Assembly (NCBI GenBank): GCA_963788185.1
Contig: CAWBGE010000017.1
Coordinates: 682,001-746,000 of the forward strand
Origin: CAIWHR01 sp963788185
GTDB lineage: Bacteria; Pseudomonadota; Gammaproteobacteria; Burkholderiales; Casimicrobiaceae
Length of the DNA: 64,000 nt
Reading direction: 5' to 3'
Positions within the stretch are counted from its first letter, which is position 1; each line of letters opens with the position of its first letter. Of this stretch, positions 8,285 to 16,463 are shown piece after piece. Position numbers and translations under genes: made by a program. The notes below the pieces were generated by a model. The model was not told the origin of the DNA. It saw nothing but the letters and a program-made list of their open reading frames with translations, and searched no databases.

Positions 8285-9352
8285 ATGCTTCCGCGCGGGC
8301 CGGTGATGCTCGGCATCGACGGCCTCGAACTCGGTGTCGCGGACCGCGAGCGCCTCGGGCACCCGCTGGTCGGCGGCGTCATCCTGTTCGCGCGCAACTA
8401 CGCCAATCCCGGCCAGCTCGCGGCGCTCACTGCGGACATCGCGGCGATGCGCACGCCGCGGCTGCTGATCGCCGTCGATCACGAAGGCGGACGCGTCCAG
8501 CGCTTCCGCGAGGGCTTCACGCCGGTTCCGGCGATGCGGGCGCTGGGCGAGGTGTGGGACCGCGACGTGGCGGCCGGGGCGCACGAGGCGACGCGCCTGG
8601 GCTGGACCATCGCCTCGGAGCTTCGCGCGCAGGGCGTGGACTTCAGTTTCACTCCGGTGCTGGACCTCGATTACGGAGCCAGCACCGTCATCGGCGATCG
8701 CGCGTTCCACCGCAATCCGAATGCCGCGGCGCACCTCGCTGCAGCGCTGCACGACGGGCTGCGTGCCGGCGGCATGTCGGCCGTGGGCAAGCACTTTCCC
8801 GGCCACGGCCACGTATCCGCCGACTCGCATGCCGATCTGCCGGTGGACTCGCGAAGCTTCGCAGAGATCCTTGCCGACGATCTCGTCCCCTTTGCAGTGC
8901 TGTGCCGGCAGGGACTCGAGGGCATGATGCCGGCGCACGTCGTCTACCCGAATATCGACGCGCAGCCGGCCGGCTATTCGCGGCACTGGCTGCAGGACAT
9001 CCTGCGCGGACGCCTGGGCTTCGACGGCATCATCTTTTCCGACGATCTCGGCATGGTGGGCGCCGCGGGCGCCGGCGATATGGTCGAGCGCGCCGGGGCT
9101 TCGCTGGCCGCAGGCTGCGACATGGTGCTGACGTGCAACGATGGCGCTGCCGCCGACCTGCTGCTTTCGCGCTGGCAGCCGCAGGTGTCGGTCGATCTCG
9201 CGCGAAGAACGGTGGCGATGGAGGGCCGGACGCCGGGTCCATGCCCGGTCGCGTCCTCGAGCCGCTTTGATGCGATGCTGAACGACGCGGCGCTCCGGCC
9301 GTTGACGGCCGCGGGCGGTGCCGACCGCAGCGGGGATACGGGCCGCGGATAG
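8285..9352 (+). CDS. nagZ: Beta-N-acetylhexosaminidase (muropeptide recycling)
   Basis: A 355-residue cytoplasmic family-3 glycosidase that removes GlcNAc from anhydro-muropeptides during peptidoglycan recycling. The diagnostic KHFPGHG loop followed by SADSHADLP, the DHEGGRVQRFR motif and the FSDDLGM nucleophile region are all present. I took the ATG; a GTG 12 bases upstream, overlapping the pdxJ stop, is an equally possible start that adds four residues. Its stop lies 31 bases from the end of the convergent IclR gene. Confidence 0.95.
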   Translation: MLPRGPVMLGIDGLELGVADRERLGHPLVGGVILFARNYANPGQLAALTADIAAMRTPRLLIAVDHEGGRVQRFREGFTPVPAMRALGEVWDRDVAAGAHEATRLGWTIASELRAQGVDFSFTPVLDLDYGASTVIGDRAFHRNPNAAAHLAAALHDGLRAGGMSAVGKHFPGHGHVSADSHADLPVDSRSFAEILADDLVPFAVLCRQGLEGMMPAHVVYPNIDAQPAGYSRHWLQDILRGRLGFDGIIFSDDLGMVGAAGAGDMVERAGASLAAGCDMVLTCNDGAAADLLLSRWQPQVSVDLARRTVAMEGRTPGPCPVASSSRFDAMLNDAALRPLTAAGGADRSGDTGRG

Positions 9353-9383
9353 CGGGCGCGGGCGCAGCTGACCCAGGCGCGCC

Positions 9384-10220
9384 CTAGTGCGGATGCGGCC
9401 AGCGCCCGCCGAGCTTGCGGGTGATTTCCTCGGCGATGCGGGCGACGAGAGGGCCGAGTTGGCGAATGCGCTCGTCCGGCAGCCGGGCCGATGGGCCGGC
9501 CACCGAGATGGCGCCGAGGGGTTCCTCGTGCTCGTCGTAGATCGGCGCCGCGACACAGCGGGTGCCGGGCAGGTGCTCCTCGTCGTCGAACGAAAAACCG
9601 CGCTGTCGGATGACACGCAGCGATGCCCGCATCGTTTCCGGCGCGGTGATCGTGTGCTCGGTGATCCGCGGCAAGCCCTTGACCTTGAGGATGGTCTCGA
9701 TCTCGTCGTCCGACAGCGTGGCGAAGATCGCCTTGCCGACGCCCGAGGCGTGCAGCGGCACGCGGCTGCCCAGCCGGACGATGGTGCGCATGGTTTCGCG
9801 GCACTGCACCTGGTCGATGAACACCGCCTCGCTTCCGTCGAGGATCGCGAGATTCGCGGTTTCGCCCGCCTGCTCCATCAGCCGCCGCATGTACGGGTGG
9901 CTCTGGGCGACGAAATCGCGATTGGCGAGAAACGCGGAGCCAACGGTGAAGGCCTGCAACCCGACGTACCAGAGCCCCAGGTCGCCGGCCTGATAGACGT
10001 AGCCAGTCTTCTCCAGTGTCGCCAGCAGCCGATGCGTCGTCGACGCGGGAAGTCCGACGCGCTGGGTCACGTCGGTGAGCGTAAGGCCGCCCTCGGCCCT
10101 GGCGAGCACTTCGAGTATCGACAGGCCGCGGGTCAGGCTCTGCACCTGGCCGGTCGTCGTGCCGCCCGGGCTGTGTGGCGTGCGGCCGCGGCGCGGCGGC
10201 GTCGTGAAGCGGTGCGGCAT
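9384..10220 (-). CDS. IclR-family transcriptional regulator
   Basis: A 278-residue regulator with an N-terminal winged helix (SLTRGLSILEVLARAEGGLTL, with ASTTHRLLATLEKTGY as recognition helix) and a C-terminal IclR effector domain (LHASGVGKAIFATL, GTRCVAAPIYDEHEEPLGAISVAGP). IclR proteins usually bind small carboxylates. It is the last gene of the minus-strand run phnA–phnY–eamA–this gene (91-base gap), so it may control phosphonate catabolism, although LysR-type PhnR is the better-known regulator there. I used the internal Met because the 16 residues before it look non-native; the longer start would be at 10268. Confidence 0.9.
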   Translation of the reverse strand: MPHRFTTPPRRGRTPHSPGGTTTGQVQSLTRGLSILEVLARAEGGLTLTDVTQRVGLPASTTHRLLATLEKTGYVYQAGDLGLWYVGLQAFTVGSAFLANRDFVAQSHPYMRRLMEQAGETANLAILDGSEAVFIDQVQCRETMRTIVRLGSRVPLHASGVGKAIFATLSDDEIETILKVKGLPRITEHTITAPETMRASLRVIRQRGFSFDDEEHLPGTRCVAAPIYDEHEEPLGAISVAGPSARLPDERIRQLGPLVARIAEEITRKLGGRWPHPH

Positions 10221-10311
10221 GGGCGCGGGAAGGTGGCGGATGGAGGGAAGCGCAGGGCATCTAACCACAGCCGGCTGATTCGGGGAAGGGGCGCCCGTTG
10301 GCGACGGCGCG

Positions 10312-11166
10312 TCAGAGCTTCAGCGCGGCCACCCCCAGCACCACGCTGGCCGCGCCGGCGAGACGGGTGACGCCGAAACCCTCCTTCAGCCAGAACGCGC
10401 CGATCACCGCGGCGAACAGTACCGAGGTCTCGCGCAACGCGGCGATCGCTGCCACCGGCGCCCGCGTCATCGCCCACAGCACGATCCCATAGGCGATCAC
10501 GCTGCCCGCGCCGCCGATCAGTCCGCGCCGCCAGCCCCGGCGCAGGTACCCGCCCGCGGCGCGGCCGCGCCGCAGCATGATCCAGGCCAGGAACGGCAGC
10601 CCTTCGAGAAACACGAGCCAGCCCACGTACGAGACCGCGTGACCCGACGCCCGCGCGCCAGCGCCGTCGATCAGCGTGTAGGCGGCGATGATGACCGCAT
10701 TGGCCAGCGCCCAGCCGGTGGCGGCCGGCGGGTGGGGATTGCGTCGCGCGAACGCGATGCCGACGATGCCGGCGCAGATCAACCCGATGCCGATCGCGAT
10801 CTGCGGTGTCGGCCATTCGCGCAGAAAGACGATTCCGAGCAGCGTGACCAGAAGCGGCGCGGTGCCGCGCATCAGCGGATAGGCAAAGGAGAGGTCGCCG
10901 GTGCGATAGGCGTGGGCGAGCGTCACGTAATAGGCGAAATGCAACAGTGCCGACGCTGCCGCGAATTTCCACGCGGCAGGATCGGGAAGGGGGACAAACG
11001 GCACGATCAGCAGGCCGCACACCGAGGAACCGGCCACGATCGACGCCGTGTCGAGCAGGGGGTCGCCACCGGGTGCCGATTTGAGGAGTGCGTTCCATCC
11101 CGCGTGCAGGAATCCGGCGGCAAGAACCGCCAGCGTGATGCCAAGGGAGAGTTCAGCGGCGGGCAT
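10312..11166 (-). CDS. EamA/DMT-superfamily transporter
   Basis: A 284-residue membrane protein with about ten hydrophobic segments and the internal duplication of two EamA domains; each half ends in a hydrophobic helix after a VFLREWP- or FWLKEGF-type motif. DMT proteins usually export small metabolites. It lies 48 bases after phnY and before the iclR gene on the same strand, so it probably belongs to the phosphonate operon and may export a by-product. That role is inference. The start chosen is the Met before PAAELSLGITLAVLAAG; a start 16 codons upstream is possible. Confidence 0.88.
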   Translation of the reverse strand: MPAAELSLGITLAVLAAGFLHAGWNALLKSAPGGDPLLDTASIVAGSSVCGLLIVPFVPLPDPAAWKFAAASALLHFAYYVTLAHAYRTGDLSFAYPLMRGTAPLLVTLLGIVFLREWPTPQIAIGIGLICAGIVGIAFARRNPHPPAATGWALANAVIIAAYTLIDGAGARASGHAVSYVGWLVFLEGLPFLAWIMLRRGRAAGGYLRRGWRRGLIGGAGSVIAYGIVLWAMTRAPVAAIAALRETSVLFAAVIGAFWLKEGFGVTRLAGAASVVLGVAALKL

Positions 11167-11214
11167 CGCGTGATCCCGGGAAATCGACGGCCGAACGGCG
11201 CCCGTCCCCGACAC

Positions 11215-12675
11215 CTACCACGGCAGCGAATACGTCTTGACGTTGGTGAAGCTCTTCATGGCTTCCTGGACGCCTTCCTTGTGGCCCAGGCCGGAATCCC
11301 TGATGCCGCCGAAGGGCGTGAGTTCGAGCCGGTAGCCGGGAACCTCGCGCACGTTGACGCTGCCGACGACGAGTTCGGAAACGAAGCGCGTGATGTAGTC
11401 GAGGCGATTGGTGCACACGGCGGACGACAGCGCATAGTCGGTGCCGTTGGAGATCAGGATGGCCTCGTCGATGTCGCGGAAGCGGATGATCGGCGACACC
11501 GGGCCGAAGGTCTCGTATTTCACCAGCGGCATGTCCGGCGTGACGCGATCGACCAGTGTCGGCGAGTACAGCGCGCCGCGGCGCAGGTTGCCGTGCAGCA
11601 GCCGCGCGCCGCGCGCGACGGCATCGTTGACGCGCGCCTCGAAGTTCTTCGCGGCAGCCTCGTCGATCACCGTGCCCATGTCGACTTCGCGATCCATCGG
11701 GTCGCCGTAGGTCCAGGCCTTCGTCAGTTCGAGCAGGCGCTCGACGAAGTGGTCGGCCACGGCTTGATGGATGAGCATCCGCTTTACCGCGGTGCAGCGC
11801 TGTCCCGAGTTCCTGTACGACCCCGCGGCGGCGAGCGCCGCAGCCTCGTCCAGGTCGGCGTCCTCCATCACGATGATGGGATCGTTTCCGCCCAGTTCCA
11901 GCACCTGTCGCTTGTAGACGGCCCTGGCCGCGATGTGCTTGCCGACCGGAACGCCACCGGTGAACGTGACGAGATCGACGTCGGGATGGGAGAGCATCTC
12001 GTCGCCGATCTCGGCGGGGTCGCCGGTGACGACCGAGAACATCTCCGGCGGCAACCCGGCTTCGTAGAGGATGTCGGCCAGCAGCAGCGCGGAGAGCGGC
12101 GTCTTCTCGGCGGGTTTCAGCACCATCCGGTTGTTGGTGGCGATCGACGGTGCGATCTTGTGCGCCACCTGGTTCAACGGGTGGTTGAACGGCGTGATCG
12201 CGCTGATCGCGCCCTGCAGCGGCTCGCGCAAGGTGTAGACCTTGCGCTTCCTGCCGTGGGGCGTGACGTCGCAGGAAAAGATCTGACCGTCGTCCTGCAG
12301 CGCGGCGTTGCCCGCGAAGCCGAGGACGTCGCAGGCGCGGCCGACCTCGTGGAGCGTGTCCCTCTTGCACAGGCCCGATTCGGCGGTGATGAGATCGGAA
12401 ATCGAATCCGCCTGCCCGCGCAACAATTCCGCCGCGCGCTGCAGGATCCGGCTGCGGTCGTGACGCGTGAGCGTCGGCCGGAACGCCCTGGCGATCGCGA
12501 AGGCGCGCCGGACGTCGTCGACGCTCGCCCTGGGAACGGTTCCCACGAGCTTGCCGCTGTACGGATTGCGCACCTCGATGACGCGGCCGCCGCCCACCGT
12601 CTCGCCGGCAATTCGCATTCTTTCCCGCAGCACGACGCCGTGGCGGACGCCGTTGATGTCATGGAGGAGGCTCAT
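11215..12675 (-). CDS. phnY: Phosphonoacetaldehyde dehydrogenase
   Basis: A 486-residue NAD(P)-dependent aldehyde dehydrogenase. It has the ALDH glutamate region LELGGNDP, the nucleophile region NSGQRCTAVKR and the typical ETFGPVSPIIRF motif. Assignment to PhnY (phosphonoacetaldehyde to phosphonoacetate) comes from context: 15 bases after phnA and divergent from phnW and an AEP transporter. In the PhnW–PhnY–PhnA route, AEP is transaminated, oxidised and hydrolysed to acetate and phosphate. A general ALDH role cannot be excluded from the protein alone. Confidence 0.88.
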   Translation of the reverse strand: MSLLHDINGVRHGVVLRERMRIAGETVGGGRVIEVRNPYSGKLVGTVPRASVDDVRRAFAIARAFRPTLTRHDRSRILQRAAELLRGQADSISDLITAESGLCKRDTLHEVGRACDVLGFAGNAALQDDGQIFSCDVTPHGRKRKVYTLREPLQGAISAITPFNHPLNQVAHKIAPSIATNNRMVLKPAEKTPLSALLLADILYEAGLPPEMFSVVTGDPAEIGDEMLSHPDVDLVTFTGGVPVGKHIAARAVYKRQVLELGGNDPIIVMEDADLDEAAALAAAGSYRNSGQRCTAVKRMLIHQAVADHFVERLLELTKAWTYGDPMDREVDMGTVIDEAAAKNFEARVNDAVARGARLLHGNLRRGALYSPTLVDRVTPDMPLVKYETFGPVSPIIRFRDIDEAILISNGTDYALSSAVCTNRLDYITRFVSELVVGSVNVREVPGYRLELTPFGGIRDSGLGHKEGVQEAMKSFTNVKTYSLPW

Positions 12676-12690
12676 GTTCGTCGCGCCACG

Positions 12691-13923
12691 CTATTGGAGG
12701 TAATTGAGCGCCAGATCGAACGCGTCGAAGTTGCGCCAGCGACGTCCGGCCGGCAGCGCCGACGCCGGTGCGCGATTGGCGATCAGCGGCACCTGCTGCT
12801 CCGACAGTCCGCCGTGCGAGCGCAGCGGGACGTCGAGTCCCGACAGGTCGTGCCGGCTGCGGCTGCTGCCGAGAACGCAAAGGCGTCCCGACAGCACAAC
12901 GAGGTCGCCGATCCGATCTGGCGGCAGCTCGAAGCGCAGCGCCGCCTGCGCCCGGGTCAATATCAGCTCGACGCCCGGCAGGGCGGCGAGTCGGGCCGCC
13001 GTCGCGGCAAGGTCGCCGGGGCGCGCGACATAGACGGTGGCGAAGGAGCCGAGCGCCCCATGATGCACCACGTAGGGGTCGGTGATCGGAAGGACGACCC
13101 GCGTCGTCCCGCTGCCGAACGCCCGGTCCAGTTCGTCCTGCAGGTAGACCACGTTCGGCCGCCCGAAAGCGTCGGTCTTGGCGTTCATCCCGTGGTCGGC
13201 GGTGATGACCAGCGTCGCGCCGAGCGCATCGAGCTGCGCGAAATGTCGGTCCATCATCGCGTAGTGGTCGTTGGCCGCCGCGGTGCCGGGCGCGGCCTTG
13301 TGCTGGACGTAATCGGTCGTCGACAGGTACATGATGTCGGGCCGCTCGCGCTCGAGCAGGCTCACGCCGGCGGCGAACACGAAGGAGGACAGCTCGGCGC
13401 TGTAGACCGACGGCAGCGGCAATCCCAGGCGCGGCAGGACGCCCTCGATTCCGTTGTCGGCCAGCGTCGCCCGATCGGCCTTTTCCGACGAGAAGCAGAT
13501 GCCGGAAAGGCGATGGCCCAGGAGGCCGCGCAGCTTGTCCTTGGCGGTGACGACTGCGACCTTGGCACCCGCATCGGCAAACGCCGCGAGCAGCGTGCCG
13601 GTGCGCAGATACCGCGGGTCGTTCATCATCACTTCGGCACCGGCCTCGGGATCCCAGAAGTAGTTGCCGCAGATGCCGTGCACGGCGGGGGGAACGCCGG
13701 TGACGATCGACAGGTTGTTCGGGTTGGTGAACGAGGGCACGACGCAATCGGCGGTCAGGCAGGTGCCGCGGTCGCGCCGCGCCGCGAGGAACGGCATCCT
13801 CTGCCCGGCGATTGCCTGGCCGAGGTAGTCGGGTTCGCAACCGTCGATGCAGACGAGTACCAGAGGATTTTTCGGCGCGCGATAATCGCGGCCATTGACG
13901 CTGAGGACAAGATCGGGATTCAA
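12691..13923 (-). CDS. phnA: Phosphonoacetate hydrolase
   Basis: An alkaline-phosphatase-superfamily enzyme that cleaves the C-P bond of phosphonoacetate to acetate and phosphate. Metal-binding motifs visible are LVCIDGCEPDYL (first Asp), the nucleophile region SFTNPNNLSIVTG, and TADHGMN with a late VVHHGALGS. I chose a TTG start (LNPDLVLSVNGRDY), giving 410 residues, close to known PhnA, because GGAGAAAGA sits nine bases upstream. An ATG at 14040 would add 39 residues of poor quality and cover the likely promoter. It is the first gene of the minus-strand unit. Confidence 0.9.
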   Translation of the reverse strand: MNPDLVLSVNGRDYRAPKNPLVLVCIDGCEPDYLGQAIAGQRMPFLAARRDRGTCLTADCVVPSFTNPNNLSIVTGVPPAVHGICGNYFWDPEAGAEVMMNDPRYLRTGTLLAAFADAGAKVAVVTAKDKLRGLLGHRLSGICFSSEKADRATLADNGIEGVLPRLGLPLPSVYSAELSSFVFAAGVSLLERERPDIMYLSTTDYVQHKAAPGTAAANDHYAMMDRHFAQLDALGATLVITADHGMNAKTDAFGRPNVVYLQDELDRAFGSGTTRVVLPITDPYVVHHGALGSFATVYVARPGDLAATAARLAALPGVELILTRAQAALRFELPPDRIGDLVVLSGRLCVLGSSRSRHDLSGLDVPLRSHGGLSEQQVPLIANRAPASALPAGRRWRNFDAFDLALNYLQ

Positions 13924-14001
13924 GGCGTCTTTCTCCGCACAGGACGAGGGGGCTGCCGGGCCGGGTCGAACGCACGACGCAAGCGTTCGAGCCACCCCAT
14001 C

Positions 14002-14035
14002 ACGTAACCCGGTCCGGCGTAGATTGTCAACAATC
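14002..14035 (-). promoter_or_regulatory. Divergent phn promoter region: inverted repeat overlapping a -35
   Basis: An inverted repeat GATTGT-CA-ACAATC (14022-14035) lies between phnA and the divergent transporter genes. On the minus strand it contains a perfect TTGACA, and a poor -10 (TTACGT) follows after 17 bases, pointing at phnA. The core TTGTCAACAA also resembles FadR/GntR-type operators (TNGT–ACNA), while the local regulator gene is IclR-type. A regulator bound here would block the -35. Confidence 0.45.
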
Positions 14036-14218
14036 GGCAAAATGCGGTCGCCGCCGACTGCCGCGAGACCGGCGGCGACATCGGGGTGCGGGCGATTGCC
14101 GGAGCGAACGCGGCAGCGTAGGATGGCCCGCTGCTTCGGGCACGGCGGCGGCAGGCCTCGGAAGCCGGTGGTTGGCGGCCTCTTCTTCTTTCATCCATTT
14201 CGAGCGAGGAATGAACAC

Positions 14219-15262
14219 ATGAAACCGATTCGAGGCGCGGGCTGGCAGTCGTTCATCGTGGTCCTGGCGGCAGCCATCGGCGGACTGGCCAGCGGTCTGG
14301 CGGCGGCGCAGAAGGCGCAGATTCTCGTCTACACGGCGCTCGAGACCGACCAGTTGAAGGCCTATCAGGAAGGGTTCAACAAGGTCCATCCCGACGTCGA
14401 AATCAAGTGGGTGCGCGATTCCACCGGCGTGATCACCGCGAAGCTGCTGGCCGAAAAGGCGAACCCGCAGGCGGACGTCGTCATGGGCGTGGCGGCGTCG
14501 AGCCTGGTGCTTCTCGATCAGGAGGGCATGCTGCACGCGTACGCACCGGCCAATCTCGCCGCCATCGCCGCCCAGTACAAGGATACGAAGAGTCCGCCGG
14601 CGTGGTTCGGGATGGACGTGTGGGGAACCGCGATCTGCTTCAACACCGTCGAGGCGCAGAAGCAGGGCTTGCCCAGGCCCGAGACCTGGAAGGACCTCCT
14701 CAAGCCGGTCTACAAGGGCAGGATCACGATGCCGCATCCGGCGTCGTCGGGAACGGGATTCTTCGACGTGACCGCCTGGCTGCAGATGTGGGGCGAGAGC
14801 GATGGCTGGAAGTACATGGATGGCCTTCACGAGAACATCGCGCAGTACACGCACTCCGGCTCGAAACCCTGCCGGCAGGCGGGAGCGGGTGAATTTCCGA
14901 TCGGCATCTCGTTCGAGTATCGCGCCAACACGACCAAGGCGTCGGGCGCGCCGGTGGACATCGTGTTCCCCACCGAAGGCCTGGGCTGGGATCTCGAGGC
15001 GGTCGGCATCGTCAAGGGGACGAAGAAGCTCGACGCAGCCCGGAAATTCGCCGACTGGGCGTCGTCGAAGGATGCGATGGAACTCTATGCGAAGAACTTC
15101 GCGATTGTCGCGATTCCCGGAATTGCCAAGCCGCTGCCCAACGTGCCGGCCGACTACGAGAAGCGCCTGGTGAAAAACGACTTTGCCTGGGCGGCAAAAA
15201 ACCGCGATCGCATCCTGACCGAGTGGAACAAGCGTTACAACGCCAAGGCCGAGCCCAAGTGA
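14219..15262 (+). CDS. Periplasmic binding protein for 2-aminoethylphosphonate (putative)
   Basis: A 347-residue solute-binding protein of the iron/2-AEP family. The signal peptide covers about residues 1-31 (GLAAAQ), then QILVYTALETDQLKAY, which is typical of the family's first domain. GAGGA lies 8 bases before the ATG. The last strong motif, AIPGIAKPLPNVPADYEKRL, occurs widely in AEP-binding proteins. It heads a unit with an ATPase, a fused permease and phnW, which is why AEP is the inferred ligand; ferric iron is the other possibility for this fold. A three-codon ATG reading frame overlaps its start. Confidence 0.88.
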   Translation: MKPIRGAGWQSFIVVLAAAIGGLASGLAAAQKAQILVYTALETDQLKAYQEGFNKVHPDVEIKWVRDSTGVITAKLLAEKANPQADVVMGVAASSLVLLDQEGMLHAYAPANLAAIAAQYKDTKSPPAWFGMDVWGTAICFNTVEAQKQGLPRPETWKDLLKPVYKGRITMPHPASSGTGFFDVTAWLQMWGESDGWKYMDGLHENIAQYTHSGSKPCRQAGAGEFPIGISFEYRANTTKASGAPVDIVFPTEGLGWDLEAVGIVKGTKKLDAARKFADWASSKDAMELYAKNFAIVAIPGIAKPLPNVPADYEKRLVKNDFAWAAKNRDRILTEWNKRYNAKAEPK

Positions 15263-15356
15263 CGGCCGCCGCGCTCCGCACGGTCTTCCGCGGGGCGCGG
15301 CGATTGCTGCTCCGCCCCTGACCGGGCGGCAAACGACTGACGGGAGGATCGCGGCG

Positions 15357-16454
15357 GTGCAGGCGACGGCAGGCGCGACCGGCGAGATCTATCTGCTGCT
15401 CGCCGGCATCACCAAGAGTTTCGGCCGGTTCCGGGCGCTGCACGGTGTCGATCTGTCCATCGCCCGCGGCGAACTGGTCACCTTTCTCGGGCCCTCGGGA
15501 TGCGGCAAGACCACGTTGCTGCGCATCATCGCCGGGCTGGAGACGCAGGACGCAGGGAGCATCGTGCAGGGCGGGCGCGACATCTCGCGCCTGCCGGCGA
15601 TCAAGCGCGATTACGGCATCGTGTTCCAGTCGTACGCGTTGTTCCCCAACCTGACGGTCTACGCCAACGTCGCGTATGGACTCGTCAACCGGCGGCGTGC
15701 GAAGAGCGAGATCGCGGACCGCGTGGCGGAGCTGCTGAAGCTCGTAGGGTTGCCGGATGCGGGGCCGAAATATCCGGGACAGCTTTCCGGCGGCCAGCAG
15801 CAGCGCATCGCGCTCGCGCGTGCGCTGGCATCATCGCCCGGCCTGCTGCTGCTCGACGAGCCCCTGTCGGCGCTGGATGCTCTGGAGCGCGTGCGGTTGC
15901 GTGGCGAGATCCGCGCGCTGCAACAGCGTCTGGGCGTCACCACGATACTGGTGACGCACGACCAGGAAGAGGCGCTGTCGATGGCGGATCGCATCGTCGT
16001 GATGAACGCGGGGCGTATCGAGCAGGTCGGCACGCCGCGGGCGGTCTACGAAACGCCGGCCACGCCGTTCGCGGCCGACTTCGTCGGCAAGGTCAATGTC
16101 CTCTCCGCGGTGGTCGAAGCGGAGGGTAGGGCGAGCGTCGGCGCCCTCGGTCTCGCCGTCGCCCACCATCACCTGCCCGTGGGCAGCACCGCGAACCTCT
16201 ACCTGCGACCCGAGGACATCGTCGTGCATCGCGACCCGTCGCTTGCCGCCAGCCTTCCCAACACGCTCGTGGCGCGGGTGTCCAAGGTCGAGTTCCTGGG
16301 GCCGTTCTGCCTGCTGGGGCTTGCCGCCGAGGGATCCGGCATGCCGCCCCTGGTGGCGAACGTTTCGCGCCATGCGGTCGACGCCGGCGGCCTGGAGCCC
16401 GGTGCGCGGATTGCGGTGACGTTTCCGGCCGCGTCGCTGCGGATCCTGGGCTGA
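15357..16454 (+). CDS. ABC transporter ATP-binding protein, putative AEP import
   Basis: A 365-residue ATPase of the spermidine/iron/AEP importer class. Walker A is GPSGCGKT, the signature is LSGGQQQRIALARAL and Walker B is LLLLDEPLSALD. A C-terminal TOBE-like regulatory domain (about 260-365) contains NLYLRPEDIVVHR. GGGAGG precedes the GTG start by nine bases. It lies between the binding-protein and permease genes (9 bases before the latter) and should energise uptake of 2-aminoethylphosphonate. Confidence 0.92.
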   Translation: MQATAGATGEIYLLLAGITKSFGRFRALHGVDLSIARGELVTFLGPSGCGKTTLLRIIAGLETQDAGSIVQGGRDISRLPAIKRDYGIVFQSYALFPNLTVYANVAYGLVNRRRAKSEIADRVAELLKLVGLPDAGPKYPGQLSGGQQQRIALARALASSPGLLLLDEPLSALDALERVRLRGEIRALQQRLGVTTILVTHDQEEALSMADRIVVMNAGRIEQVGTPRAVYETPATPFAADFVGKVNVLSAVVEAEGRASVGALGLAVAHHHLPVGSTANLYLRPEDIVVHRDPSLAASLPNTLVARVSKVEFLGPFCLLGLAAEGSGMPPLVANVSRHAVDAGGLEPGARIAVTFPAASLRILG

Positions 16455-16463
16455 CCGCGGGCG

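Noticed and set aside
10639..14007. 1122-codon plus-strand frame across eamA, phnY and phnA
   Set aside because: Low-complexity Arg/Gly/Ala peptide, antisense to three recognised genes.
13924..14040. N-terminal extension of PhnA to an ATG
   Set aside because: Poor peptide, no ribosome site, would cover the divergent promoter; the TTG has a good ribosome site.
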